64,000 nt of DNA from contig JBBCGG010000001.1 in assembly GCA_037200525.1 (NCBI GenBank), positions 1,530,501 to 1,594,500 on the forward strand, in the 5' to 3' direction. The notes below the pieces were generated by a model, which saw only the letters and a program-made list of their open reading frames with translations, was not told where the DNA came from and ran no database searches. Source of the stretch: Methylocella sp. (lineage in GTDB: Bacteria > Pseudomonadota > Alphaproteobacteria > Rhizobiales > Beijerinckiaceae). The translations under genes and the position numbers were made by a program. Positions 7,489 through 16,748 of the stretch are shown one piece after another (position 1 is the stretch's first letter; every line of letters starts with the position of its first letter).

Positions 7489-10459
7489 GGAAACGCTGGC
7501 CTTCGGGATCAACGAAACAGGGAGCGGTAATTTCCGCCAGAAAATCGCCGCCTCGAAGGGGGTCGTAGGCCCGAACATGTTCGCCGATGCGGTCCGGGCC
7601 GGCCGACACCAAGGCGAGGCCGATCGACCAAGATAGTGTTGGCGAGTAGCAAGCCGAGCTCACCCAGCCAAGGTCGACATCAGCCGAGGGAGCCGCGTTT
7701 TGCGGAATGATATGCGCGCCGCCGCGGAGCCGATCGGCGGCGTTGAGCGGCCTGATGCCGATAAGGCGCTGCCGGCTTGGGTCGCCGAGGGCGGGACGCA
7801 TCGACAGCACGCGGCCGACATGGTCTTTATCCGCCGCGAGAAGGCCCTGCATGCCGAGATCATAGGCCGTGGTCTGGCCATTGATTTCGGCCCCCGCCGG
7901 ATAGCCTTTCTCGATGCGCATCACGCCCATCGCCTCGCTTCCATAGGCCACAATTCCATAGGGTTCGCCCACCGCCATAATGCGGCGGATGAGCGCGTCG
8001 CCATAACCGGCTGGGACGCCGAGCTCGAAAGCGCGCTCGCCGGAAAAGGAAAGCGCGCAGAGCCGCGCGGGAATCCCGCCGCAAATCATAATTTCGGCAG
8101 CCGTCATCGGCGGAAAACCTTTGCTCGAAATCTGCAACGGCGCATCCGCAAGCGCCTGCGCAACCGCCGAGGATTTCGGGCCGGCGATCGCGAACTGCGC
8201 CCAACCATCAGTGACATTGGTGAGGCTCACATCAAGTTCCGGCCACAGCGCTTGCCGGCAATATTGCATGTGGCGGTAGACGGGCGCGACGTGGGCCGTC
8301 GACACATAGGCGACGTATCTGTCCGGCGCGAAGCGAGCGAACATGCCGTCATCCTTGATGAAGCCGTCTTCGCGCAGCATGATCAGATGACCGCATCGCC
8401 CGACCTTGATCGCCGAGGGGCGCGTCGCGCAGACGAGGTCGAGAAATTTTGCCGAATCCGGCCCCTCGATTTCGATTTTGCCAAGGGTCGAGACATCCGT
8501 CACGCCGACGCCGTTGCGCACCGCATTCACCTCTCGCTTGACTGTGGCGGCAAGATCGGCGTCGCGCGAATTTGGAAAGCCTTGCTGCCGCTTCCACTGA
8601 CCGACATCGACAAAAACCGCGCCCTTCTCCAAAGCCCACGCATGGATCGGCGTCTCACGAATGGGCTTGTAGGACGCGCGCTTATGGTCGCCGGCGACGG
8701 CCCCCAGCGCTAGCGGAATCGTCGGAGGCCGCGCCAAGGTGACGCCAGTTTGCGGAATCGATTTCCCCGTCAGCTGGGCCATGATGGCGAGCGCGTCGAG
8801 GTTAGAGGTGCGGCCTTGATCGGTCGCCATGCCGAGCGTCGTATAACGTTTCAGATGTTCGACGGATTGATATCCCTCCCGGTGAGAGAGAGCAATGTCG
8901 GAGGCGGTGACGTCGTGCTGGAAATCGACAAAGCATTTTGAACCGCTGTCGCCGCCGGGCCGCCACCAAACGGGAGCGGACCCCGTCGCGGTTTTCTCTA
9001 CCTCTGGAATCGGGATCTGTTTGGCGGAAAGGCCCACGGCCTGCAAAGCCGCGACGGCCGCTTCCGCGCTGGTCTTCAGCACATCGTCGAGCGCGTACGC
9101 GCCCGCGGCGGCGCCTACAGGCGCCAGTCCAGCGGCAGCATCGCTGGCGAGAAAATTCTGGATCGCATCGGACCAGATAGGGCGTCCGCCCGAATGACTG
9201 GCGAGCTGAATGGCGGGATTGAAACCGCCCGAGACTCCCAAAGCGTCGACGGCAAAGCTTCGCTTACCTGTAGGGCTCCTGACCGTGATTTGCCTCAGCC
9301 CTTTGCGTCCTTCCGCCGCGATGATTTGACCGCCGAGCACGACCGGAACGACGCTGGCCACGTCGGCGAATTCCTTCGGCCCTGTCGCCCGCGCGTCAAT
9401 CACCACAACAGGCGGCAGCCCCGCATCAACGAGATCGCGCGCGGTCCGCCAACCGTCGTCTGTTGCTGTGTAGATGCCGATCTCCCGGGCGACCGCGACC
9501 CCAAAACGATTCAAATAGCTGCGGACGGCGCTCGCGAGCATGATCCCGGGCCGATCATTATTTGGAAAGACCAGGGGTCGTTCGATGGCGCCAGCCGCGA
9601 GAATGGCGCGTCGCGCTACAATGCGCCAAAACCGCTGGCGTGGCGCAAACGGCGGCGGTTCCGGCAAGTGATCGGCGACCCGCTCAAGCGCGGCGTAGGT
9701 TCCGCCGTCAAACGATGCGACCACGGTCGTGCGAGTGAAGACGCGGACATTTGGTAGCGCGGCAAGTTCGGCCGCGACGCCCTCGACCCATTCGATCGCC
9801 GGCTTGCCATCGACGCTCTCGCGCTCGCTGAGGAGGCGCCCGCCGAGGCGTGGTCCGTCCTCGCAGAGAATAATTTTGGCTCCCGATCGCGCGGCGACAA
9901 GCGCGGCCATGAGCCCCGCTGGGCCACTGCCAATGACGAGCAGATCGCAATGGGCGTTGGATCGCTCATAGCTGTCCGGATCCTCCAGAACGGCGGCGCG
10001 GCCAAGACCCGCTGCGCGCCGAATGATCGGCTCGTAGACTTTTTCCCAAAATGAAGCCGGCCACATGAAGGTCTTGTAATAGAAGCCGGCTGCGAAAACG
10101 GGTTTCAGCACTCCATTCAGCGCCATAACATCGAAGGCAAGCGAAGGCCAGCGGTTCTGGCTCGCCGCGATAAGCCCCTCATAAAGCTCGACCGTCGTGG
10201 CTTTGACGTTGGGCTCGCGGCGCGCGTCGGCGCGTAGTTCGACGAGGGCGTTTGGCTCCTCATGCCCGGCCGAAAGGACGCCGCGGGGCCGATGATATTT
10301 GAACGAGCGTCCGGCGACGCGCAGACCATTCGCGAGTAAGGCGGAGGCAAGCGTATCGCCCGGATGGCCGTAGTAGGTCTTTCCATCGAATTGGAAAGAG
10401 ATTTTCCGCGCGCGATCGATAAGGCCGCCCGCCTTCAGCCTGAAGCCGCCGCGAGTCAT
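7478..10459 (-). CDS. mgdC: N-methylglutamate dehydrogenase subunit C (SoxA-like, alpha)
   Basis: A 993-residue multidomain protein homologous to the sarcosine oxidase alpha subunit. The N terminus carries a ferredoxin-like fold (YYGHPGDTLASALLANG, GVLSAGHEEPNALVEL). It is followed by a Rossmann dinucleotide site, LVIGSGPAGLMAALVAARSG, near residue 175. The C-terminal third (from about residue 600) is a GcvT-type aminomethyltransferase fold for tetrahydrofolate (GVTDVSTLGKIEIEGPDSAKFLD, MGVMRIEKGYPAGAEI). In the NMG pathway the complex oxidises N-methylglutamate, feeding the methyl group to a C1 carrier. The ATGA overlap with mgdB shows coupling. True sarcosine oxidase is the alternative, but the mgs and gmaS neighbours favour mgdC. 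Confidence 0.93.
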   Translation of the reverse strand: MTRGGFRLKAGGLIDRARKISFQFDGKTYYGHPGDTLASALLANGLRVAGRSFKYHRPRGVLSAGHEEPNALVELRADARREPNVKATTVELYEGLIAASQNRWPSLAFDVMALNGVLKPVFAAGFYYKTFMWPASFWEKVYEPIIRRAAGLGRAAVLEDPDSYERSNAHCDLLVIGSGPAGLMAALVAARSGAKIILCEDGPRLGGRLLSERESVDGKPAIEWVEGVAAELAALPNVRVFTRTTVVASFDGGTYAALERVADHLPEPPPFAPRQRFWRIVARRAILAAGAIERPLVFPNNDRPGIMLASAVRSYLNRFGVAVAREIGIYTATDDGWRTARDLVDAGLPPVVVIDARATGPKEFADVASVVPVVLGGQIIAAEGRKGLRQITVRSPTGKRSFAVDALGVSGGFNPAIQLASHSGGRPIWSDAIQNFLASDAAAGLAPVGAAAGAYALDDVLKTSAEAAVAALQAVGLSAKQIPIPEVEKTATGSAPVWWRPGGDSGSKCFVDFQHDVTASDIALSHREGYQSVEHLKRYTTLGMATDQGRTSNLDALAIMAQLTGKSIPQTGVTLARPPTIPLALGAVAGDHKRASYKPIRETPIHAWALEKGAVFVDVGQWKRQQGFPNSRDADLAATVKREVNAVRNGVGVTDVSTLGKIEIEGPDSAKFLDLVCATRPSAIKVGRCGHLIMLREDGFIKDDGMFARFAPDRYVAYVSTAHVAPVYRHMQYCRQALWPELDVSLTNVTDGWAQFAIAGPKSSAVAQALADAPLQISSKGFPPMTAAEIMICGGIPARLCALSFSGERAFELGVPAGYGDALIRRIMAVGEPYGIVAYGSEAMGVMRIEKGYPAGAEINGQTTAYDLGMQGLLAADKDHVGRVLSMRPALGDPSRQRLIGIRPLNAADRLRGGAHIIPQNAAPSADVDLGWVSSACYSPTLSWSIGLALVSAGPDRIGEHVRAYDPLRGGDFLAEITAPCFVDPEGQRFHVE

Positions 10460-10743
10460 AGTGTTTCTCTCGCCATTCCCGCGGAAATCGCATCAACCCT
10501 GATGATTTCATGCGTTCGCGTGTCACGCTCGACGAGGAGCCAGCTCTGGCATCCGGCCGCGTGGAACCAATGCTCGCGATGGACCCCTGCGGGATTCTCG
10601 CGCAGATATACGGCGTCGGCGAAGGCTGCGCGCGCATCCGCGCCGTCAAGATCGCCATGCGCGTCGGGCCTTGCGACGGCTTCCCCAGCAACCACGAATT
10701 CGGTGAGATCGCGAAGCCCGCAGTAGGGACAATTGATCAGCAT
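10456..10743 (-). CDS. mgdB: N-methylglutamate dehydrogenase subunit B (SoxD-like, delta)
   Basis: A 95-residue small subunit with the SoxD zinc-finger pattern: CPYCGLRDLTEF at the N terminus, then HREHWFHAAGCQSWLLVERD. The Cys and His residues correspond to the structural zinc site of the sarcosine oxidase delta subunit. It sits between mgdA (14-base gap) and mgdC (four-base overlap), the usual position in the mgd operon. Length is normal for the family. Confidence 0.92.
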   Translation of the reverse strand: MLINCPYCGLRDLTEFVVAGEAVARPDAHGDLDGADARAAFADAVYLRENPAGVHREHWFHAAGCQSWLLVERDTRTHEIIRVDAISAGMARETL

Positions 10744-10756
10744 GGATCAAACCTTG

Positions 10757-12007
10757 TTAGTGTAAATTCGGCGTTGGCCCGGCGCCCTTTTCGTCGATGA
10801 CGCGCCCTGTCGCGAAACGATCGAGCCGGTAAGCCGCGGCCACAGGATGGTGAGCTCCTTTGGCGATCAAGTGCGCGAAGCAGAAGCCCGCTGCAGGCGT
10901 CGCCTTGAAGCCGCCGTAACACCAGCCTCCGTTGAAAAAGAGGCCCTCGATCGGCGTCTTGTCGATGATCGGCGAGCCATCCATGCTCATGTCCATGATG
11001 CCGCCCCAGCTGCGAAGAATCCGCAATCGGCCGAGCATCGGCATCATGGCGATAGCGTTTTCGGCGACATCGGAGAAGACCGCAAGGCTGCCGCGCTGGG
11101 CATAAGAGGGGTAGGGGTCAAGATCGCCCCCGAAAACAAGGCTGCCTTTGTCGGATTGAGAGATATAGAAATGTCCGGCCCCAAAGGTGACGACGCAGTC
11201 GATCACCGGCTTCAGGCTTTCCGACACGAAGGCCTGAAGCACATAGCTCTCGATCGGCAATCGCAGTCCGGCAAGCGACGCCAGGCGGGAAGAGTTGCCG
11301 GCGACCGACATGCCGACCCGCTTGGCGTCAATGAAACCTTTCGTCGTCTCGACGCCGATTATCTTGCCATTGTCTTGTCGTAAGCCAATGACTTCGCAGT
11401 TCTCGACAACGTCGACGCCGCGCTTGTCCGCGGCCCTCGCATAACCCCAAACGACAGCATCGTGCCGAGCGGTGCCGCCGCGGCGCTGCAGCAGGCCGCC
11501 CTGAATCGGGAAACGCGCATTATTGAAATCGAGAAAAGGAGCCATCGTCCTGACCGCATCGCGATCGAGCAATTCGGCGTCGACCCCATGCAAACGCATG
11601 GCGTTGCCGCGCCGCGCGAAAGCGTCGCGCTGCGCATCAGAATGGTACAGATTGAGGACGCCGCGTTGAGACACCATCGCATTGTAGTTGAGCTCTTGCT
11701 CCAATCCCTCCCACAGCTTCATTCCCAGCTCGTAAAATGGGATATTGCCGGGCAGCAGATAATTGGAGCGAATGATCGTCGTGTTGCGGCCGACGTTGCC
11801 TGAGCCAATCCAGCCCTTCTCTATGACGGCTACGTTGGTAATGCCGAACTCTTTGGCGAGATAATGCGCCGTCGCCAGGCCATGGCCGCCGCCGCCAATG
11901 ATGACGACATCATAGCTGGACTTCGGCTCTGCCTTCCGCCAATGCGGCGTCCAGCCGGTCTGACCGGTGAAAGCGTTCTTCAGAAGTTCAAAGCCGGAGA
12001 ATTTCAT
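10757..12007 (-). CDS. mgdA: N-methylglutamate dehydrogenase subunit A (SoxB-like, beta)
   Basis: A 416-residue FAD-dependent amine oxidase of the DAO family, related to sarcosine oxidase beta. The ADP-binding motif VVIIGGGGHGLATAHYLAKE is near residue 32, followed by EKGWIGSGNVGRNTTIIRSNY, where the family attaches flavin covalently near a His/Arg-rich segment. GGDLDPYPSYAQRG and FNGGWCYGGFKATPAAG near the C terminus are typical of SoxB. It catalyses oxidation of the N-methyl group of N-methylglutamate. A 97-base gap separates it from gmaS upstream, and mgdB follows after 14 bases. Confidence 0.93.
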   Translation of the reverse strand: MKFSGFELLKNAFTGQTGWTPHWRKAEPKSSYDVVIIGGGGHGLATAHYLAKEFGITNVAVIEKGWIGSGNVGRNTTIIRSNYLLPGNIPFYELGMKLWEGLEQELNYNAMVSQRGVLNLYHSDAQRDAFARRGNAMRLHGVDAELLDRDAVRTMAPFLDFNNARFPIQGGLLQRRGGTARHDAVVWGYARAADKRGVDVVENCEVIGLRQDNGKIIGVETTKGFIDAKRVGMSVAGNSSRLASLAGLRLPIESYVLQAFVSESLKPVIDCVVTFGAGHFYISQSDKGSLVFGGDLDPYPSYAQRGSLAVFSDVAENAIAMMPMLGRLRILRSWGGIMDMSMDGSPIIDKTPIEGLFFNGGWCYGGFKATPAAGFCFAHLIAKGAHHPVAAAYRLDRFATGRVIDEKGAGPTPNLH

Positions 12008-12104
12008 GCATCACATCCTGGAGCATGGTCCGCTCGAGCAAGATTATGCTTGGAACTGCAGGTAGCGGTCGCCTCAAGCTGAGGCGCCGCCCGAAGGACC
12101 GAGT

Positions 12105-13406
12105 TCAGCAATCGATCGTATTATCGCGTTCCCATTCCGTGAGATGACGCGTGTAATCGCGCCATTCCTCGTGCTTCAGCTTCGCGTAGGAAGCGACGAA
12201 CGATTCCCCGAGACCCTCTTTCAGCACCGCCGACGACTCGAACAGACGCAGAGCGTCCAAAAGGTTCTGCGGCAATTTTTTCGCGCCATTCACCTTGTGT
12301 GGTTCGGCGTACATATCAAAATCAGAGCGCTCACCGGGGTGACGGTTCGTCTTCAAGCCATCGAGGCCGGCGACCAGAACGCCGGCTTGCAGGAGGTAGG
12401 GGTTGGCGGCCCCGTCCGCCAAACGCAGTTCGAAGCGTCCGCCGTCCGGGATGCGGATCATATGGGTCCGATTATTGCCGGTATAGCTAATCGAATTGGG
12501 CGCCCAGGTCGCGCCCGAAGTCGTGCGCGGCGCGCTAAGCCTTTTGTAGGAGTTGACGGTGGGATTGGTCAGGGCGCAGAGGGCGTCGGCATGCTCCATG
12601 AGGCCGCCGAGGAAGCGGTAACCGATTTCAGAGACGCCGAGCTCGCCGTCCTTGTCCTCGAATACGTTGTCGGCGCCGCGCCAGAGCGAAACATGTGAAT
12701 GGCAGCCGGATCCAGTCAGAGTCGGAAACGGCTTCGGCATGAAGGTCGCCCGCATGCCATGCTTCTCGGCTAGCGATTTCACCATATATTTGAAGAAGGA
12801 ATGACGATCGGCGGTCTTCAGAGCCTCATCATATTCCCAGTTCATTTCAAACTGGCCGTTAGCGTCCTCGTGATCGCTTTGGTACGGATTCCATCCGAGC
12901 TCCTCCATCGCTTCCGAGATCTCGGTGATCACATCATAGCGGCGCATCAGAGACTGTTGATCGTAGCAGGATTTTGTCTGCTTGTCGGCGCTGTCCGCGA
13001 TGCACGAACCGTCAGGCGCGAGCAGAAAAAATTCGCATTCGACGCCAGCGCGCATTTCGTAGCCAAGACTCGCGGTCTCCGCGATCAGCGCCTTTAGCAC
13101 GTTGCGCGGCCCCTGGCCGATGCGCTCGCCGTCCATATAAAGGTCTGCGGCGAGCCAGCCTACTTCTTTCTTCCACGGCAACTGAATGAGACTATCCATA
13201 TCAGGCACTGCGAACAAGTCCGGCATCGCCGGGGTGAGGTCGAGCCAGGTAGCAAACCCAGCGAAGCCCGCGCCATCTCGCGCCATCTTGTCGATTGCCC
13301 GAGCCGGTACGAGCTTCGCGCGCATGCCCCCGAACAAGTCGGTGTAAGACACCAGAAAATTTTTGATTCCGCGTTCCTTGGCGATCTCGGATGGCAGCGT
13401 CGGCAT
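12105..13406 (-). CDS. gmaS: Gamma-glutamylmethylamide synthetase (glutamine synthetase family)
   Basis: A 433-residue glutamine-synthetase-family ligase. Conserved elements are ECEFFL (around residue 122), QFEMNWEYDEALKTAD, the ATP/metal loop ATFMPKPF, GSGCHSHVSLW, and NSYKRLSAPRTTSG. GmaS joins methylamine to glutamate using ATP, giving gamma-glutamylmethylamide, which MgsABC then converts. The call as GmaS rather than assimilatory GlnA rests on its position between mgsC and mgdA and on the length, about 35 residues shorter than GlnA. The adenylylation tyrosine region of GlnA is absent. GlnT-type glutamine synthetase is the alternative. Confidence 0.9.
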   Translation of the reverse strand: MPTLPSEIAKERGIKNFLVSYTDLFGGMRAKLVPARAIDKMARDGAGFAGFATWLDLTPAMPDLFAVPDMDSLIQLPWKKEVGWLAADLYMDGERIGQGPRNVLKALIAETASLGYEMRAGVECEFFLLAPDGSCIADSADKQTKSCYDQQSLMRRYDVITEISEAMEELGWNPYQSDHEDANGQFEMNWEYDEALKTADRHSFFKYMVKSLAEKHGMRATFMPKPFPTLTGSGCHSHVSLWRGADNVFEDKDGELGVSEIGYRFLGGLMEHADALCALTNPTVNSYKRLSAPRTTSGATWAPNSISYTGNNRTHMIRIPDGGRFELRLADGAANPYLLQAGVLVAGLDGLKTNRHPGERSDFDMYAEPHKVNGAKKLPQNLLDALRLFESSAVLKEGLGESFVASYAKLKHEEWRDYTRHLTEWERDNTIDC

Positions 13407-13506
13407 TACCTTCTCCGCGTTTTAAATTTTGGTTTGGTTGATGGGAGCCCTGAGCCCGCCGAAGCAATTTGTAAGCCATAGCTTGGAATTGGGGATCTGC
13501 ATCCGC

Positions 13507-14841
13507 TTATCGCCCATCCGCTCCGGGAATCCATGATGTGCCGGCAAGAGGAACGCCCGCCATCGCGGCGGCCTCCATCGTGAGAGCGACAAGATCTTCC
13601 GGCTCGAGATTGTGAACGTTGCTCTTGCCTGCCGCACGGGCGATGGTTTGCGTCTCCAGGGTCAGCACCGAGAGATAGTTCGCCAGACGCCGTCCGGCCG
13701 CTACGGGATCGAGCCGCTTCGCGAGCTCCAGATCTTGCGTCGTAATGCCGGCCGGATCGCGTCCCTCATGCCAGTCGTCGTATGCGCCGGCGGAAGTTCC
13801 CAGCTTCTGATATTCCGCCTCAAGATGCGGGTCGTTGTCGCCAAGAGCGATCAGTGCAGCGGTGCCGATCGAGACGGCATCCGCGCCGAGCGCAAGAGCC
13901 TTGGCGACATCCGCGCCGTTGCGAATTCCGCCCGAGACGATCAGCTGCACCTTGCGGTGCATGCCAAGGTCCTGAAGCGCTTTTGCGGCCGGCCGGATCG
14001 CGGCGAGAAGCGGAATGCCCACATGCTCAATGAAGACCTCTTGGGTCGCCGCGGTGCCGCCCTGCATGCCATCCAGAACGATTACGTCCGCCCCGGCTTT
14101 CACCGCCAACGCTGCGTCGTAGTACGGACGCGATGCGCCAATTTTCACATAGATTGGCTTCTCCCAGTCCGTGATTTCGCGGATTTCCTCGATCTTAATT
14201 TCGAGATCGTCCGGCCCGGTCCAGTCTGGATGGCGGCAAGCGGAGCGCTGGTCGATCCCTTCGGGGAGCGTGCGCATGGCGGCGACGCGCTTCGATATCT
14301 TTTGACCGAGCAACATTCCGCCGCCGCCGGGCTTGGCGCCTTGACCGATAACGATCTCGATGGCGTCCGCCCTGCGCAGATCATCGGGGTTCATCCCGTA
14401 GCGCGACGGCAAATATTGGTAGACCAGAATCGAGGAATGGCCACGCTCCTCTTCCGTCATGCCGCCGTCGCCCGTCGTGGTGGAGGTTCCGACCGCCAAC
14501 GCGCCGCGTCCGAGCGCTTCTTTTGCCTGCGCGGAGAGCGAACCAAAGCTCATGCCCGCGATTGTGATCGGGATTTTCAGCTCGATCGGTTTCTTGGCGA
14601 AGCGTGAGCCGAGCACAACTGAGGTGCTGCATTTTTCCCGGTATCCTTCGAGCGGATAGCGTGAGATTGATGCGCCAAGAAAAAGCAGGTCGTCGAAATG
14701 CGGGACGCGCCGCTTAGCGCCGCCGCCGCGAATGTCATAGATGCCGGTCGCCGCCGCACGCCGGATTTCCGACATGGTTTGCAGGTCGAACGTCGCCGAA
14801 TAGCGCGGGAGAGTTTGAGGGATTCTAACCTGATCGTTCAT
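13507..14841 (-). CDS. mgsC: N-methylglutamate synthase subunit C (glutamate-synthase FMN domain)
   Basis: A 444-residue protein equivalent to the FMN/iron-sulfur domain of GltB. It shows ITIAGMSFGSLSAQAKEAL, GTSTTTGDGGM, the IGQGAKPGGGGMLLGQK loop, VKIGASRPYYDAALAVKAGADVIVLDGMQGGTAA and VSGGIRNGADVAKALALGADAV, the last being the phosphate-binding barrel strands. In the NMG pathway it forms the catalytic core that makes N-methylglutamate from 2-oxoglutarate and the methylamine carrier. ATG at 14841 overlaps the mgsB stop by one base. An upstream TTG at 14844 is less likely. Confidence 0.93.
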   Translation of the reverse strand: MNDQVRIPQTLPRYSATFDLQTMSEIRRAAATGIYDIRGGGAKRRVPHFDDLLFLGASISRYPLEGYREKCSTSVVLGSRFAKKPIELKIPITIAGMSFGSLSAQAKEALGRGALAVGTSTTTGDGGMTEEERGHSSILVYQYLPSRYGMNPDDLRRADAIEIVIGQGAKPGGGGMLLGQKISKRVAAMRTLPEGIDQRSACRHPDWTGPDDLEIKIEEIREITDWEKPIYVKIGASRPYYDAALAVKAGADVIVLDGMQGGTAATQEVFIEHVGIPLLAAIRPAAKALQDLGMHRKVQLIVSGGIRNGADVAKALALGADAVSIGTAALIALGDNDPHLEAEYQKLGTSAGAYDDWHEGRDPAGITTQDLELAKRLDPVAAGRRLANYLSVLTLETQTIARAAGKSNVHNLEPEDLVALTMEAAAMAGVPLAGTSWIPGADGR

Positions 14842-15548
14842 CAATACGCCCCGGCGTTGTCCACGTGGAAATGATAGAGCGTGCGGGCCGAGCCATAGCG
14901 TTTGAATTCGCCGACATCGATCTCCCCGGCGACGCCAATGCTCTCGAACTTGGCGAACAGCTCGGCGCGGTGAATGTCATCCATCGGTTTTTCGATGCAG
15001 TCCGCGCCGAGGCTCGCAACCGAGCCGCGCACGTAGAGCTTGGCTTCGTAAATCGAGTCGCCGAGCGCTTCTCCCGCGTCGCCGAAGACCGCAAGCGCGC
15101 CAGCTTGAGCCATAAAGGCCGACATCGGACCGATCGAGCCCTTGACGATAATGTCGACGCCTTTCATCGAAATGCCGCAGCGCCCCGAGGCGTTGCCTTC
15201 AATAACGATGACGCCCCCATGCGCTGTCGCGCCCACCGCTTGGCTGGCGTCGCCCTTCACATAGATGAGGCCGGACATCATGTTCTCGCCAAGGCCAATG
15301 CCGGCGCTCCCATTGATGATGACGGTGGCGCGCTTGTTCATGCCGGCGCAATAATAGCCGACGTCGCCGTTGATCTCGATGGTCACATCCGCATCCAATC
15401 CCGCTGCAATCGCATGAACGCCGCGCGGATTGAGAACATTCCAACGCGTAACGTTGGTTCCATCCCTGAGGGCGTGCAAGGCCTCGTTGAGTTGACGGAC
15501 GGAGCTTGAGGCAAGATCCACCGTTTTCGCAGAAAATTGAGTGGTCAT
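14841..15548 (-). CDS. mgsB: N-methylglutamate synthase subunit B (GltB C-terminal beta-helix domain)
   Basis: A 235-residue protein equivalent to the C-terminal beta-helix (GXXGXXXG) domain of glutamate synthase. Repeating strands are visible: EINGDVGYYCAGMNKRATVI, GSAGIGLGENMMSGLIYVKGDAS, AVGATAHGGVIVIEGNASGRCG. It has a structural role in the MgsABC complex. The start overlaps the end of mgsA (ATGA) and the stop overlaps the start of mgsC, so all three subunits are translationally coupled. FwdC/FmdC of formylmethanofuran dehydrogenase share the fold, but the neighbours settle the call. Confidence 0.91.
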   Translation of the reverse strand: MTTQFSAKTVDLASSSVRQLNEALHALRDGTNVTRWNVLNPRGVHAIAAGLDADVTIEINGDVGYYCAGMNKRATVIINGSAGIGLGENMMSGLIYVKGDASQAVGATAHGGVIVIEGNASGRCGISMKGVDIIVKGSIGPMSAFMAQAGALAVFGDAGEALGDSIYEAKLYVRGSVASLGADCIEKPMDDIHRAELFAKFESIGVAGEIDVGEFKRYGSARTLYHFHVDNAGAY

Positions 15549-16444
15549 GCTGCGTGATTCCAGAAATACACAGTGGCGGGATTAGGCTCGAAGATGCGGG
15601 CTCTTTCGATGCCCGGCAAAGCGCTTAGGGCGCGGTATTCGGTTCCAAAAGCGACATACTGGTCGGTCTCCGCCATGACAGCGTGCTTGCAGCCGATCGG
15701 GTCTCGGAGGACGCCGAAGCCGGTATCCGTACCGACGACGAAAGTGAAAAAACCATCGAGATCTTTCAGCGATGCATCGAGAGCATCGCCGAGGCTTTCC
15801 CCTTGAGCCAGCCGCCAGGACAGATAACCTGCGGCGACTTCGGTGTCGTTCTCCGTCGCGAATGAAATTCCCTCGCGGATCAGACGACGGCGAACCTGGT
15901 TGTGGTTGGAGAGCGACCCATTATGGACGAGACATTGATCCTTGCCAGTCGAGAACGGATGGGCGCCGGCGGTCGTAACGGCGGACTCGGTCGCCATCCG
16001 CGTATGACCGATGGCGTGCGTTCCGCTCATGGCGGAAAGGCCGAAGCTCTTCGACACGTCGGCCGGGAGCCCGACTTCCTTGTAAAGCTCCATATGCGTG
16101 CCGATTGAACTCAACGTCAGCTGCGGAGCGAGCTCTTTGATCTTCGCCAACGCACGGTCGGCCTCGACTGTCGGCAAGGTCGCGACTATGTGCGTGCCGC
16201 GGACGATAAGATCGACTTCCGCGTCAAGCGCCGATGCAAGCAAGGCTCCAAACGATTCAAAATCAAATTGCGCGGGCGCCCGGAGCGTGATCTTGGTCAG
16301 TTCCGGCGATCCGTCGCCGTAAACCGCAAATCCCGCGCTATCAGGTCCGCGAGCCGTCATCGTTTCCAACATGGTTGAAAGATGCTGACCGAGTTCCGGT
16401 TGGAGCGCCGGGTCTTTGAGGAACAATCCAACGATGCCGCACAT
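15545..16444 (-). CDS. mgsA: N-methylglutamate synthase subunit A (class II glutamine amidotransferase domain)
   Basis: A 299-residue Ntn-type amidotransferase domain. The start at 16444 gives MCGIVGLF, placing the nucleophile Cys at position 2 after Met removal. Longer starts (to 16519) would bury it and are rejected. GPDSAGFAVYG, GHTRMATESAVTTAGAHPF, LVHNGSLSNHNQVRRRL and ENDTEVAAGYL are the expected family motifs. It hydrolyses the gamma-amide of gamma-glutamylmethylamide and passes the methylamine to MgsBC. It is the first gene of the operon, with an AT-rich upstream region shared with the divergent amine oxidase gene. Confidence 0.93.
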   Translation of the reverse strand: MCGIVGLFLKDPALQPELGQHLSTMLETMTARGPDSAGFAVYGDGSPELTKITLRAPAQFDFESFGALLASALDAEVDLIVRGTHIVATLPTVEADRALAKIKELAPQLTLSSIGTHMELYKEVGLPADVSKSFGLSAMSGTHAIGHTRMATESAVTTAGAHPFSTGKDQCLVHNGSLSNHNQVRRRLIREGISFATENDTEVAAGYLSWRLAQGESLGDALDASLKDLDGFFTFVVGTDTGFGVLRDPIGCKHAVMAETDQYVAFGTEYRALSALPGIERARIFEPNPATVYFWNHAA

Positions 16445-16609
16445 GGGCGAATATCTCCCGTGTCTATTTCTTGATAGGAAATTAGACATCTTTTCAGGAA
16501 ACATCAAGCGGAAATACAATCGTTGGAAAAATTATATTCCGCCGGGGAAATTTTGCTTATTCTATCGTCGTCGCCGCTGTCGACGTTCGCCTCGCGTGTG
16601 ATCCGCGGT

Positions 16610-16654
16610 GCCGCGCGCAGCCGCCGACCTATAAAGAAGGGCGCGGCTTTTTTT
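16610..16654 (+). terminator. Possible intrinsic terminator/attenuator hairpin ahead of the amine oxidase gene
   Basis: GCCGCGC (16610-16616) pairs with GCGCGGC (16641-16647) and is followed by seven T (16648-16654), the layout of a rho-independent terminator reading on the plus strand. The loop of 24 bases is long. No plus-strand gene lies upstream, so if it is transcribed it would act in the leader of the copper amine oxidase gene. Confidence 0.3.
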
Positions 16655-16669
16655 GGTCTATTGACCAAA
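16652..16669. promoter_or_regulatory. Perfect palindrome TTTGGTC-TATT-GACCAAA, candidate operator
   Basis: Two perfect 7-base arms around a 4-base centre, 80 bases upstream of the copper amine oxidase start. It lies in the 304-base divergent region between mgsA and that gene (16445-16748). TGGT..ACCA half sites are typical of GntR-family operators, although the spacing here differs from the classic PdhR/LldR sites. The rest of this region is AT-rich (16470-16560) and probably holds the promoters of both directions; I could not pin down -10/-35 boxes. Confidence 0.5.
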
Positions 16670-16748
16670 TAATTTCTGCGCCCTAGCCTCCGTAGTGGTG
16701 AAATGGCTGAGGACCAGACTGGCCCAGCCCGCGATGTTAGGAGCGTTC

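Noticed and set aside
7478-12007. Annotation as plain sarcosine oxidase (soxBDAG)
   Set aside because: The subunit types match, but linkage to mgsABC and gmaS in one coupled run makes N-methylglutamate dehydrogenase the better reading; substrate assays would decide.
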